Source of the DNA: Tridacna crocea
Lineage: Eukaryota; Mollusca; Bivalvia; Cardiida; Cardiidae
Assembly: GCA_943736015.1 (NCBI GenBank)
Contig: OX031060.1
Location: forward strand, 5,469,501-5,533,500
DNA: 64,000 nucleotides
Direction of reading: 5' to 3'
A program made the translations under genes and the position numbers. This document shows positions 11,301 to 23,899 of this stretch, piece by piece (the stretch's first letter is position 1; the number at the start of each line of letters is the position of its first letter). Below the pieces are notes generated by a model, which was given only the letters and a program-made list of their open reading frames with translations, searched no databases and was not told where the DNA came from.

Positions 11301-13588
11301 TACTGTACCTCTTTTTTTTTAAACATTATTTTATCAGAGTTACAGAGTTATTTTTTCTATTTCTACATTTTTTCCTCTCTAAACAAAGTCTTCAGAGTAG
11401 TTTGAGTCATCACGATACTTTACTTCTTCAATTTAAATTTGCCCTTCCTAAATTATTTACTGTTTTTAACCCGCAGCTTACATAACAACTTTTTTGAAAT
11501 TTCAAACAGATGAACTTTGAAAATCAATCAGATGGTGCTTTTATATTACTTAGTCTCTAGTGTTGATCCCCGTGGGTAACGTTTTTTTTTTAACTGTATA
11601 GAATAGGACCTCGGCCTTTCTCTATGGCATGTTGTAGAAGGCGACTAAAATTAGAGACGAATGGCTGCTTTCCTCGTAATTCATAGGATTGCAACAGGCT
11701 GGGTAGTTCTTGTTCCAAATCCTATATTTTTTTTCTCGATGTAAATATGGTTTGCAATGGGAATCAATTGGCCTGTGGGACCCTGTGTGGTTTAATCGGG
11801 GGTATAAGAATAAACCACTGCAGTCCCGCAATCGTCATATCTGCCATTTTATCTGGCGGAACAAACGTGACAGCATGCATGTCATAAAAGGCGACAAAAG
11901 GGGCATCATTTTGTGTTTTGTCCAGTCCTCATTTATCATGTTTGTCTTTATTATTGCACATGTATGTTATTTTCACTTTGCATTATTGTTTACTAAGTAA
12001 TAAGTGCGCCCAATATGACCTAAGTTGTCGACAGGCCTTAAAATGCTATTCATTCTATTCTTTTGCTCTCTGAATTCAATAAAAATATCAAGAGGCTTTC
12101 CATCATTCATTAATTCTTATAACATGTACTGCGAGTGTCTTATCTTGCAACCTTTTTAAGGTTATACTTCCGCAATACCTCCATTTGTCATCTCAGAGCT
12201 TGTGACTTCACCAAAATAATATTGTAAGATAAGACAACTTCACAATAGCCCGTCATATTTTTAAGGATTTTCTTTGCTTTGTGCTTCCCTCAATAAAATT
12301 GTATTGCATATATTAACTAAAAATTCAGGAGGCCCTACGTTTGTTTGTTACTCGCATGCAAACTGGAGAGCATGTTTCAAAAGTGTGCTTTATGTGCAAC
12401 GACTATCAAAGCGAGCTCAATCTATGTGGAAGCCCATTCTTTTTAATATACACATGTTGTTGTAATACAGTGTTGCCATTCCCTGCAGCTGATATGTACA
12501 AATACAAAAAAATGTCAGACAAAGCATGCTTGTTCCACACTTCTGTACAGGGTTTCACATTTACAACATGGGCACATTCAAAACAAGTGACACAAAAATT
12601 ACAAATGGGGGTATATTACCCCAGAAAAGGTCGGTCTTAAATATAAAAACGCTTTGATTAAAATATAGTCCATTGAATCATGGCTCACAAAAAAAGAAGT
12701 TGTCATTTTTAGAGCACCCCCCCCACACACACACACACAGAGCACACAATTTATGGGTTGAACATAATCAAGGGATAAATCCAACACCGTGTGGTACTGT
12801 AGATGTATAACCGGAACAAGCAAGTAACTATAGTTGTTTGTTGTGCACGTATAGCTTTGGTACTTAGGTTGCAATTATCACTAGTCAGAAAATACTGACA
12901 TCAAAAGTAAACATATCTCATACGAGTGTTAAAGCCTATGAGATGCCATTATCAACATCTACACTTCTCCTCATGTTATTCAAAAGTACAGGAATCATAT
13001 CTTTTAAAATGATTAGTTGTTTGGCAAAGCAACTCTTCTTGGCTTAGAGATTGAACATTAATCCTATAAACTACAGATAAGTCAATATCCACAGGCTCAT
13101 GTATAACGAAAGTACTTCCTAACAGAGATACAGATTGATATTTAGATTATGCCTAGCCTGATAGTTCAATGGACACTAGGGGATTGTTGTTAGAATCCCT
13201 GGATTGGTAATTTTTTCAGAGGATTGGTGGGGAAAAAATCTAGGAAAGCATTAATAGATACACTGGTTGCTGTGACATAACTGAAATGTTGTTGGACACC
13301 TTGTTGAGCACCATAAAATCAACCATTCAAGATCTGCTCCTGGAAGAAAACGTTCTTGTTATCAATATAAGGCTGAATTAGTTAAAGTTCGAACTGAAAA
13401 GTTGAAATCACCCAAAAAGTCACTGAAGCACAGAGCCTGTTTGTCCAAATCAAATGGGGATAAATCTGTAATCAGAAATCTACGTATAGGTAATAGAATA
13501 ATTTACTCTGCATAAAATAACTGTATTTTCATGGTGGCCAACTGAGAAATGAAAACCTTAAATGTTTGTAAAAAAATTAAGAAAATTC
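11301..13588. other. Spacer between the inverted-repeat arms
   Basis: No gene, transposase or RNA seen. A short poly-C/(CA)n microsatellite lies at 12718-12741. Several AT-rich open frames of fewer than 100 codons were considered and dropped. Confidence 0.5.
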
Positions 13589-14086
13589 AAGGGGAGATAA
13601 CTCAAAAACCCTTCGCTAGAGAAAACTTTCGTCATAATTTTACAATAACCATTTAATATACTGTACATATGCAAAATATCATTGGAATCCCTCCATATAT
13701 AAAACGATGTTGTGGTTTTTCGTGAAGTTGGAGAACTGAAAAAAGCTAAAATTTAGGCATGTCAGTCAATTGTGTAAAAATACATTTATTTAAAGAATTT
13801 TACAAAAGTTTTAGCATAAGCTGTTATATCTGATATTGTTTAAAAATGCATGAAATTGTTAACTTTGAACTCTGAATAACAATGAAAATATCATCGATTT
13901 CCTAACAGACCCCTCTTCGGGTCAGAATTACCCCACCCACTTTGAACCTGCACACATCTTATAAACTTTTACCAATTGATTCAATATTGCATCATGTGAC
14001 AGCCAATATGTATAGGTTTCAGTGTACAAAATTTTAAAAAAATCGGTAGTGGCCATGAAAAGGGCCTTATGGACACCCCTCCTTTA
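13589..14086. repeat. Right arm of the ~500-bp inverted repeat
   Basis: Reverse complement of 10804-11300. Two insertions of one repeat family in opposite orientation, or one large foldback element with a 2.3-kb loop, would both fit. No target duplications were recognised at the outer edges. Confidence 0.85.
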
Positions 14087-14812
14087 TTTGGCAAGAACAA
14101 TGATATTTAGTAATCTTCTCACAGAACATTCTTTTACTGGCAGCACTGGTCGTGATTTATATCAAGTCCTGATTATAATCTTAAATAAATAAGAGTCCAA
14201 TAGTCACAAACAACACTACAGGAAACCTGCTTTGTTTTGTAATGAGAACATAGCAATTTTTTCTTTACCATAAAACAATGCAGCTTCCAGTTTCATGAAA
14301 TGGAAACAGCACATTGTCTCACACTAGTTTATGATTTCAAATGCATTTATTTGGATCAAAACAATGACCAAATTTAATTTCCACTTTGTCTATATAGAAA
14401 ACACATTTTTAATCACTTTGGTAAGAGAGAATTTGTTCCCAAAACCCTTTGAAGGTCTTCTAGATGATAATTGGCACATGCCCAATTATTTCTAACTATA
14501 GAAGTAGCTTTCTAATCTTGATTTCTCCTCATGACAAACTGTTTTGAATACAACATGACACTCTTCATGAAATCTGTTGAATTTTGACAGCAATACAAAA
14601 GTCACATGGTCCCAGTGTTCTACAAAAGATCATTTAGAGAGTGGATACACTATGAAAAATCTGAAAGAGAGAATTTTAGTTCCATGTGTGCATTATGATG
14701 CTTCATAGTCTAATTCAGTGGGATGATATCTCATAACCTCACCCTCAACCTAACACTGGAAGCCTAATACTTAAGGTGGTGGTCTTTCCTGGGTTCCAGT
14801 AGTACAAGGCTA
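14087..14812. other. Non-coding stretch
   Basis: Nothing recognisable on either strand. Confidence 0.5.
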
Positions 14813-14821
14813 GGGCTGTCC

Positions 14822-15182
14822 CATCCTCGGATACCCCGGGTTCCCTATTTGCTACGCTACATCGACCCCTGGGACAATTAGTTGAATTTCCTTCGCTTTA
14901 CCGCTTGCCGAATGCTGGCTTTTCATTGGTTCCATCATCATTTTGTGATGGGCGAGTGTACTGTACGCTATGACGTTTCGTATCGATTTTCGGCGGCTCG
15001 CTTTACTGCTGGCCGAATGCTGGCTTTTCATTGGTTCTATCATCATTTTGTGATGGGCGAGTGTACTGTACGGTATGACGTTTAGTATCGATTTTCGGCG
15101 GCTGATTCAAAGTTTTATTAGTCAATTGTCCCAGGGTCGATGTAGCGTAGCAAATAGGGAGACCCTGGGGTATCCGAGGATG
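14822..15182. mobile_element. Mutator-like MITE with 9-bp target duplication
   Basis: Terminal inverted repeats of about 65 bp start CATCCTCGGATACCCC and are matched at the right by the reverse complement with few differences. The 9-bp direct repeat GGGCTGTCC flanks the element (14813-14821 and 15183-15191). A 9-bp duplication with long terminal repeats is typical of Mutator-like elements. The interior is a near-perfect tandem duplication of about 115 bp, each copy holding 'aatgctggcttttcattggt', 'gtgatgggcgagtgtactgt' and a TGACGTTT site. Two open frames over the interior are a by-product of the duplication and show no transposase motif. Confidence 0.8.
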
Positions 15183-15191
15183 GGGCTGTCC

Positions 15192-15953
15192 ATAAACTAG
15201 CGGCAATTGTATAATAAGCGTTTGGAATGAAAATCCTGTGTCTTCTCTCAACAGGGATTTCCTAATGTATGTTTAAACACAGCAAATGTATAATGACAAG
15301 GAACCTTGTGGTTCAGATCAAAGAATAGAATTATTGAATTGATATTTCTAATTTGTTACTCCAAAACCTATAAGGGTCTTTCATACCATGGTTTTGTAAT
15401 CACAAGATTCTGGTTCAGTCCCCTCCAACAGTTGCTGTCTGGTTATGTGGTAGTATTCTTAATTAAGTAAGGCTTCACAGGATTCCAAACTAGTATTTGT
15501 GATACTTGTTTAATGGGAATTTGTGATACTTGTTTAATAGGAATTTGTGATACTTGTTTAATAGCAATGAACTAAAAGTCTCATACTGTTTTCATTCAGT
15601 TCAATGGGTATAGAAAATAACATTGGCTAATACAAGGTATATAATGCTGGTAATTTCAGACAAGACGTCTTGTTGTTATTTTCTGTAAATCTTATCTCCA
15701 GTTATGAACATGAAATTATTAAAGAAAAAGGAAATCTTTCATATGTACACCAACAATATTCTCAACTTTTCAGGGTGCTTAAATCATCTATGCCTTAATT
15801 TGTCAACACTTAAAGAAAAACAAAAACTTCATCTTTGAGTCTCCACCTACTATTTTTACGATTGATTTGCCATAAGGAAAATGTGGTTTCTCAGTTATCG
15901 TGAACCAATGTTGTTGATTCATTTCAGAATAACTTACAAATATCTCAGTTTCC
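15192..15953. other. Non-coding stretch with a short tandem repeat
   Basis: No gene seen. Three copies of a ~26-bp unit (ttgtgatacttgtttaat) lie at about 15497-15562. Confidence 0.55.
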
Positions 15954-16182
15954 TTAACCCTTTACTCCATAGATACTCATTTCTACGCATTACTTTTAGG
16001 AGCCTTTGGAAAACATTGTGGCAAAAGGTGAAATTGCTCGTCACGAGCAATTTCACCTTTTGTCACAATGTTTTCTATGCTATTAAAAGGTGTCATGTGC
16101 ACATAAAAAACGAATTCATCCTTGCTGTTACTTAGGGTCAATTAGAGATACTATAGAAATGCCTTATGGGGTAAAGGGTTAA
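15954..16182. mobile_element. TTAA hairpin MITE, 'ACTCCATA' subfamily
   Basis: It begins TTAACCCTTTACTCCATA and ends TATGGGGTAAAGGGTTAA, with the TTAA target sequence at both ends. The centre is a perfect palindrome around 'gaaattgctcgtcacgagc'. The element is 229 bp and non-coding. The same subfamily occurs at 38949-39160. TTAA duplication points to mobilisation by a piggyBac-type transposase; this is inference. Confidence 0.88.
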
Positions 16183-18183
16183 GCAAAACTGTAAAAATAA
16201 ATAAGATTAAGACTAAGACTAGCTGTCACAACATTATGACTAAAATACTATTGAAAGTGACATAATATACATGTATTACCATTCCAAAAAACAATTTATA
16301 ATGTCTTTTTGTTCTTTTTGTAAGGTATGGTTTTGTTCGGTTGGAAAAACTTGCGAATACCTCAGAATTTGTTGGGTAATTTTGGCATTTAAGGTCCCAG
16401 CGGTGGTCAAAAGTAAGCAAAGGGGTTGCTAAAATGATTCTAGATTACAATCATATCATTTAAAATATGGAAATTATTGTGAAGATGACAAACTGTTATT
16501 GTAGTGCCATTTAAAGTAAAATTCGTAGGTAGGAAAATGAATCTGAAAACCAGGTAAGAAGTAAACAAAGTTCAAAGTGACATTGCAACATTTATCTGCA
16601 ATTCCTGCCAGTGTTAAACACTAGAGCTAACTAAAACTAACATATTTTTATCTTCATAATTATTTCCATACTTTTGAATGGTATGGCTTGAATCTAATTG
16701 CATTTTTGTCATCCCCAATGTTTACTTTGTCCACTATTAAGCTTTTATTTCTGTTATCTTCTTGGTGATAGGTCTAAATATGTTCCATCTTGTCAGAACT
16801 AAGGTGTCTCGATATGCCTTGCTGAAATAGATACAATGTTAATGTAACCAGGAGGCCTATTATTATTATTATTTTTTTGCTCCAGAAAGTTCTTTGAAAT
16901 GCGTTAGAAAATGCATTTGTTTCACTCAGACCTTACCAGTTATTAATCTTTTGCTTAAGTTTTGGAAATAAAAGATCTAAAGGGATTTTTAACTTTCAAA
17001 AGGTGGTCATGTTAGTACATTGCTTAAAATTGATGTCATTTTGATGATTTAAGTAATGTAAAAACAGTTATGTCTTAACTTGATAGAAGTAATTATGAAA
17101 TAAATATTCTATGTCAGTTACATGAGCAGTTGCATCATTTTCCATGTGATAAAAAGGAGGTTTTACAGTGCAACACTGTATGTATCTAAAGTTAACAACA
17201 GCGTTGCATTAACAAAATTACCAATATTCACTTATGACATTTTGACCAATTTTGAATTTAAGTGCTTTATTTTGATTTTTTTTTTGGAAGAATATTTTTA
17301 CTGGAAATGAAACTGGCACTCTAAATTACAAAAATGAAAAAAAGAAAAACGTCATTTTTGAAAAAAGAAAAACGTCATTTTTGAAAAATATGTTAGTTAC
17401 GACATTGTTGCGTTGATATTTGTATTGTGGTGTGGATGTAGGTGTGAGTGAGTGTGTGGATGTGTGTGTGGGGGGGTGGGGGTGGGGGTGGGTGGGTCTT
17501 TGGGTGTGTGTGTAAAGATGAATTTCAGTTTCCTATTTCTGTTTTCTTTTTTTCAATAAATTATTATAGACCTTGACTTTTGACATTTTTCTTTATCATA
17601 TTCATAATGCTGTTATGACTATGTACTTTGTGCTTGTCAATAAAATATTTGTATCTATCTATCTATTTGAAATCAGTAAACAATTAGAAATCTTTTGACA
17701 ACAAATGCATCTTATTTGAGGAATGTTCCTTACCGTATGATTGTCACTTCAGCAGTAAAACGATTATCTCATAGTTCATCCCAACATCCGCCAAAAGTCT
17801 GATTGAAACATCCTACGGGAGTAGAGAAAGGATAGTTGAATGCAATTAAATAATCTGTCAACTGCACATGCTTTTAATTTGGACCATTGAAAATTTCTGC
17901 GCTCTGGCGAAGATTTATTACGTTGAAAACACGGAATCAGGTCAAAGGTGGCAAGCCTTTGTCCATTAATTTTGGGGGTGAAATCATAATTGTGACAAAA
18001 TGTCATTTCATAGCTAACTAACTCTTTTTTATGTTTGTTTTGAGTTTTTCTAATTACAACAACGCAACTGTTAGATTGACTGGTAAACCTTGATATAAAT
18101 TTTATAGACTTAAAACTATATGCATATCTTATATTCAAAATACAGTACTGATATACGCGTATTACACCGCATATCGTTTATAT
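16183..18183. other. Non-coding stretch with microsatellites and a LINE-like tail
   Basis: No gene seen. Positions 17334-17385 hold two tandem copies of a ~25-bp 'gaaaaacgtcatttttgaaa' unit. Positions 17440-17515 are a (TG)n/(GGGT)n tract. Positions 17560-17668 end 'cttgtcaataaaatatttg' followed by (TATC)n, which resembles the 3' tail of a non-LTR element. Confidence 0.5.
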
Positions 18184-18192
18184 ACAGTGATT

Positions 18193-18485
18193 GGACTATC
18201 CTGCATAGCTCAGTTGGTAGAGGGTAAGACTCATGATCACGAGGGTGTGGGTTCGATTCCCACAGCTGGCCATCTAAAGTTACTAACAGTCTTTCGGATG
18301 AGACGTTAAATCGAGGTCCTGTGAGACTTTGCTAAACATCGGGCATGTTAAAGAAGCAGGCGAAACTTAGGATGGGTTTCATCCTGTATCTGCTCTATCC
18401 CTTGTAACAATGCCAACAGTCTTCAGGGGGCGTCACCCAGATGGGAAACCGGTGGCGACAATAAACAAACACATATTCAATCAAG
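18193..18485 (+). mobile_element. tRNA-derived SINE with 9-bp target duplication
   Basis: The tRNA-like head (18201-18272) contains an A box (tagctcagttggtagag) and a B box (ggttcgattcc) at tRNA spacing. A body follows (tctttcggatgagacgttaa, 'atgggaaaccggtggcgac') and then an A/C-rich tail. A direct repeat acagtgatt flanks the element at 18184-18192 and 18486-18494. The head does not fold as a clean tRNA and continues without a terminator into the body, so it is a SINE and not a tRNA gene. Confidence 0.88.
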
Positions 18486-18689
18486 ACAGTGATTAGCCAT
18501 AACTGAGTCATCAAAATTGCTACTGACTAAGGGAAAAAACTGTTCCCTTTGTCTTTAAGGTGTAAAGCATTTTTTTCCCTTCTTAAATGACACCTTTTCT
18601 ATTATTTGTATCCATTGGGATCTGTTCTTTTATTTGATTGCAATAAAGACAACTGGGTTCTTGAAATAGGAAAACAAACTGTCGTCTGC

Positions 18690-19225
18690 AAAATGGCTGT
18701 CAAAAGGAGATGTCAACAGACCAGAAAAATGCAACCATATATTTTTCTCAAGAAGGAATTTCTCGCAGGAAAATACCAGAAATATTGGGGATAAGTCAGT
18801 CTGAAATTTCAATTTTTTGAAGCGATTGTCTGCAAGAGGCACACTAGAAAATAAGCATCGAAGTGGAAAGCGGCATTTGGCAGCTGCGGTGATCGTCAGA
18901 TAGGACTAACAGAAGGGCATGTCTAACATAATAAACCACATTAGTGAATGAGACAGTGCCTAGACAACTTTCTTCAAGGACTGTGGGCCGTCGATTAAAA
19001 TTTCATGGATACACAAGAAGGAAAGTTAGAAAGACTCTCACAATCAACAGCACCAACAGAAAAAGGATAGTTTCTTCGTGAAAACAAACTTCCATTAGCA
19101 TAACACTGAATTGTGGAAAAAAAAAAAAGATTTTCAGTGATGAAACAAAAGTAAAAGTTGATCAGCAAAAGGGAGTTAGTGTTTGGAAGAAGCCCAATGA
19201 AATTTGGCGTGTAGAGAGCTCTTTT
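18690..19225 (+). pseudogene. Tc1/mariner transposase relic
   Basis: Broken frames show the expected order of a Tc1/mariner transposase. First is a helix-turn-helix segment reading GISRRKIPEILGISQSEIS (near 18755). A second DNA-binding part reads SRTVGRRLKFHGYTRRK (near 18975). The catalytic-core start FSDETKVKVD, containing the first catalytic Asp, is near 19132, followed by KGVSVWKKPNEIWRVE (to about 19219). Stops and frame changes lie between the segments, and the rest of the catalytic core is absent. The element is dead and 3'-truncated; no terminal repeats were identified. Confidence 0.75.
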
Positions 19226-19618
19226 TAACATAAAGTTTTGAAAATAAAATGAACGCATTTATAGGCAAAGTATGTGTGTGCGCGCAAGTGTGTTTGTGTG
19301 TATTTTCGAGGAGTTAGAAGTTTGTAATCTTGTAAAATGTTGGTTTAGTAATTCTTTTTTCACGTTTGCATTTATGCACTGTACAAACGTATTACTTTAA
19401 GGGAAGAAATGAAATAATGACAGCGTATGGTTTCGTAAAAACAACATTATGTATGCCAAACTTAAATCTGCTGTTTATTTTCGTATGTCCAATTCGTTCA
19501 ACTTCAAAAAAAAAATTAAATGATAGAGCATCGAACTTTCATTTGTTGACGTAGAACGCTGACTTAAGTTTGGAATATGCAGAAATAAAACCGGAGTGAT
19601 ACCACATCAGTGTGTCGT

Positions 19619-19630
19619 TTCTTTATAATA
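19619..19630 (+). promoter_or_regulatory. TATA-like block of family P exon 1, copy 2
   Basis: 'tttctttataata' lies about 65 bp before the ATG at 19687, in the same relative place as in the other three copies, with conserved 'gatgttcaaataa' between it and the ATG. Confidence 0.5.
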
Positions 19631-19686
19631 ACATATAAAGCATCTCCGTGATAAAGATGTTCAAATAACTCAACATAATGGCTAGA

Positions 19687-19741
19687 ATGGGTCCTATTTT
19701 CTGTCTCTTTTTAGTGTCTGTTGGCGTCGACATGGTCGAAG
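19687..19741 (+). pseudogene. Orphan signal-peptide exon, family P copy 2
   Basis: An 18-codon leader (MGPIFCLFLVSVGVDMVE) is followed by a phase-1 donor g|gttagc. Compared with the 20-codon leader of the complete genes it lacks two Leu codons. Promoter and downstream intron (19742-20160) are recognisably paralogous to 35551-35960. The block at 20455-20700 matches 36340-36660 and the one at 20760-20960 resembles 37700-37870. No 8-Cys second exon appears before the next unit begins near 21.9 kb, so the gene seems to have lost its coding exon by deletion. Confidence 0.6.
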
Positions 19742-20157
19742 GTTAGCCATTTTATTTTAGTTTTCTTAACCAAAGGACTGAATACCTTCGGAGATTATGT
19801 TATGGCGCGCTTATCGTTGACCGCCTATCTGTCAGTCTGTTTTCAAACAGTTCGTTTTAACCCTTGCTTGTAATGCCTAAATTCATTCTAAACTGAGTTT
19901 GCACTCAAACACTCAATATCATTGGTGCAAGAATAGCGATGAAAATATCGACCACCATTTGACTATGATATATATGAAAATGATAATGGTAATAATAATG
20001 AAAATGAAATCAGTCTGGAGTTTCAAAATGAAGTTCGAAAGTTTGGAAATAAAAAAAAAGTACGTGATATGTATCAATTCAATTCTCTGTAGTTTTGAAA
20101 TGACATACATTGCTGACTTGATAAAAAAAAAAAAAAGATTTATTGGACAGAGCTAAA

Positions 20158-21960
20158 TGTGCTGGCTTTTGCCCTACATTTTGGTACCAATAACAAATGA
20201 ATTAATCGAAATTTGTGATTGGTAAAAAATGTAAAAATAATATGCTTGTTTTCAGGGCCCCTGCCTACTTGCTAGCAAATTGGCGCCGTGCATCTTTTTA
20301 TAAATATTTCTTTTAACCATTTACTCGTTTTCATTTTTAAACTTGTTAAATACCAGAATGTGTAGGCGACAAAGTAGTAGACTTGGTCCGTGTAATAAAA
20401 GTATCTGCAAATTACAAATCAAATATTGTTTACTGAAGACGGAAATTATCCTTAAGGGTTGTAAAATTTATGGTTAAAGGAGAAAAGACTGCTTACCAGT
20501 ATTTTCGCCTTTTTCCAAAAATACTTCCAAATGCCCCAATGGTGGTTGAAATACGTAATTGGAAACCTGAACCAGTGCTCGAATCATTTTGTAGTTCCAA
20601 TGCCCCCGCTCATTGCTTGATTCGAGCCCGAAACTTTCAGTGTGAAAGGCCGACTTTCTACCTCTACACCACTGTAGCCCATGGGTATTCGACCGGTAAA
20701 AAGAGAAATATAGCCATTTGAATATATGGCATTATTTCTCCGCAATGATGTTCGTTTTTACATTCGAGAATTTTGTGAAAAAAGTTTGCTCTGAGCAAGC
20801 ATCTCTCTCTCCCTTCTTAGCTTTTTTTCATTACACATGTTATTCAGCGTCGTACATGTAATCTTTTCGTTTGACAACTGATTATTCTCCTCTCTGTCCC
20901 CTTCTACTCTCTCTCTCCCAAGATCGGTAATTCGAAGGCAGGGGAGGAGGTTGGGCAAAGGGGATTTTCGGGCTAATGTTCCAGCTTTTAAGGAATAGCC
21001 GTTTTGATGAAATCAGTTTGTTGCTTTGAAAATACGAGGGGTATTTATAAATTAATAAGACTGTTTTTCACGCCTTTCGTAGTTTTTGAAAGTAATCTAG
21101 CGATTATTTAATAGATTAAACTTCAACATAATGAGCAAAAGATATAAGAAGGTTCACGTGACCATGTTTTTTTTTTTTAAGCGATTAATTAATTATATCA
21201 GTTTCAGATGTTTTGATTTTTCTATGTTTCGTTTAAAAAACACCCCTTAGCGACAAAAATTCGCCGTCCATCTCAGTTTTTCACATCTAATTTAACGTAT
21301 ACCATTTGATACAACGTTCAAGTTTGACACTATTTTTTAGATCTTCTGGATATGTTCTAACCAAGCTCTGGATTGTTAACTGTCTACTGGTAAAACGTAC
21401 CCAAACTAAAACATACTTAACTGTCAGAACGTCCACTCGTCTTAAGTGAATTAAAAATGTACTCAGTAAAGTAATAAATGTTCCCATGATTTTTAAAGTC
21501 TTTTTTTAATTTTTTTATATATATAAAATCTTCCAAAATTTGTAAGTTAAATTATAGAAGGAGAAAATGCTGGTCAAATCTCACCACGCGTGCGACGTTC
21601 AAATTGTCGACTACAAATGCTTTCAATCTGGACAAGTCTACATTTATGTCATACACAGTAAAAAGAGACAGAAACATGTCTCTACAGGTGCAATTTCTAC
21701 GTTCAAAGTGAGTGTGGCATACTTTCAGAAATAAATTACTTAAGACAACACTACCAATAATATTTTTCCCAACTTTGGTATCAGTTTATCATTTCATAAG
21801 GGTTGATGGCTGGCAACTAAACTCTAGTAAAGAATTAACAACATTTTACATTACCTCTTTAACTCCTTTCCTCACAGTCTCAAGTTTTTATTGTCCTGAC
21901 TACAGAGACTTTTGAACATATTGTAGAAAAAAGAAAAGAAATACTGTTAACTAACATTTT
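20158..21960. other. Decayed remainder of the left-most duplication unit
   Basis: No exon found. Positions 20455-20700 carry a decayed hairpin-MITE core and a tRNA-like 'ttcgagcccg' block shared with 36330-36620 and 58110-58390. Positions 21540-21640 hold another decayed MITE end. The sequence is otherwise unrecognised. Confidence 0.5.
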
Positions 21961-22004
21961 CTTCTTTTTTCCCACAACGATTTCAACACCTTTATAGACT
22001 TACA

Positions 22005-22135
22005 AACATGAAAGTTCGCAACAAGGGCAAAGCTGAAATACAGACCACATCTGGCCGGATTTGAATCTATTCTGACAGGAGCCTCGTGTTTTCTAGATTT
22101 ACAAGACCAACATCATAATCACTAAGCCAAAGAGT
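22005..22135 (-). mobile_element. tRNA-derived SINE fragment, minus strand
   Basis: On the minus strand it has a tRNA-like head (around 'ggcttagtgattatgatgtt') and a B-box-like gattcaaatccggcc, then 'gtggtctgtatttcagctt'. The orthologous SINEs at 39590-40020 and 63085-63235 have the same arrangement. Confidence 0.65.
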
Positions 22136-23726
22136 ATTTTTCCTATTGTATTTGTTAGGTAATGGTTTTATACGGGACGAATAATCTCCGGTAACAACAG
22201 GCAGATACCCTCATAATGTATTCGGCAGCTGGGTAAGCCTATCACCTTCAAACCTTTACTAAAACACCGTCACCTCCTTTTTTAACTCCTTACAACACAA
22301 TCAAATATGAGGAAATAACCTTCTGAAAAACATTTGGAAAATAAAAGGAATTAGCCACCAGCATTCTCTCATTTCCTTTAAAGTTTCCAACATCTTCATA
22401 GACAGTTTTCATCATTTCATCTACACTTTATTTGTTATCTTTCATAGTCTTAATCTCATTTATCATACTTGAAAGAAACAAAATCCATGGTTGGCAGCAC
22501 CATTTGGGTAAGCCAATCAAATTTTTTTTTCTTTCAAATTTCGAAAATCTTGGAGAATGCGACTAGGAATATTCTTAAAAATAATGGTTTAATACGAAGA
22601 CCGATCTCCACGAGTATTTCTATAAAAAAAGTCACAATTAGTGTTGTTATTGTTGGATGTATTCTGATTTACAGGAACAAAAAAATACACTTTATTACTA
22701 ATGTCAATACAGTAGTAGTTCTCGAGGAGATAATGATAAACGTGTCCGATTTGTTTCTTCACAGCAGCTCCTAGCAACACTGTTTGTTACCCGGTATGCA
22801 CGATATCATCCACTCAGTACACTGGAAAATAATAATCAAAAATAACTTTAGCCTTCTTGCCAAACTACACAATTAAAACTAAACGCAACTCACTGACCTT
22901 TTGCGGACAGATGACCTTGTTGGACAAGAAGAATCTGGGCTTGTAGCATTCTCTCTTTTTTCTCACGCTGATTTTCATGAATCCAATGTTTATTACTTTC
23001 GGGTTGGCTATTTACTCGGAAACCATTTGGCATTTGGCAATCGCCTAGTATTTAATATTTTTTTGACTTAAAGAATATTATAATTATGCACTTGTGTCAC
23101 AGCTCGGCCCATTTAACACTACATCTAACCTCGTTCCGTACCGAGGTGGTTCCATTTGGAACACTTTCAGTCGCGTGACATGGGAGCGAACCTGGAATTA
23201 CATTAGCAACGACAACAACAAATTTATTCAAATCTCTCATTCCATTCTGTCGGCAAAAACTGCCGAATGAATGGATAACCAGATCTATTTTACAAACTTT
23301 TTGTTACCTAAAATGCTTCTTGAAAGATTTTGATGGAAAAGTGTGACTCGCGTTTTTTAAGAATCTTGATACTCTAGGTAACGGTAAGTCGATCCATGTC
23401 CGACCAAGAAATGTACGGTGAGTTTATATGTGCCCAATACATCCGAGAGATTTTATAAAAGTGTCACATGGTATGCCGAATGATCATTTCACGACAAAAA
23501 AGAAAACAAACCCACAAAACTTTCTGAATGTACCAATATTGACATAAATGTACCTTTGTCAGAACGATAAACACGAGCATTCTGCGTTCTCTTTGGATGC
23601 TTTCCTGTGTGAATTTTAAAAAGCTTTTTCTTCGTCTGAACTTACATGTTACATGCACAATGCGTGTTTCTCTTCAATTTCAACATCATTTCAGTTATAT
23701 CGCTGCGGCAAGTGCACTTTTCCGTG

Positions 23727-23899
23727 TGAAGTATATCATCATCGAATTTCATCAAAAAGACAAGACAGACTTCTAGACCATGCTTTCTGCAGCCTCGTTT
23801 TCAAATTAACATATACAAGAGACATCAATCTTCAAAAATACATTTCGATGAGGTAATGAGTTGTCTTTCTTGAATATAGTCTCTATCTATCATAAAACA
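23727..23899 (-). repeat. 3' LTR of Gypsy element B
   Basis: A 173-bp sequence that reads tgttttatgatag...atacttca on the minus strand (TG...CA ends). It matches 41614-41782 and 44759-44933, which flank Gypsy element C. A purine-rich tract gaaaaggggataa lies directly upstream of it on the minus strand, as expected of a polypurine tract. Confidence 0.75.

Larger units (their letters stand above)
21960..23899. repeat. Unit B left part: paralogue of 39560-41782 and 62990-64000
   Basis: The same order of blocks is found three times: a SINE, a decayed hairpin, family K exons 3 and 2, then, in the two complete copies, the 3' LTR of a Gypsy element. Identity is high enough to align by eye throughout. 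Confidence 0.85.

Noticed and set aside
18201-18272. tRNA gene
   Set aside because: A and B boxes are present, but the sequence continues into a SINE body and tail and is flanked by a 9-bp target duplication; arm pairing is incomplete.
23400-23440. Exon-like 'atgtccgaccaagaaatgta' with a gtgagt donor (also near 41290)
   Set aside because: Only about seven codons, no upstream promoter or acceptor and no downstream partner; probably chance.
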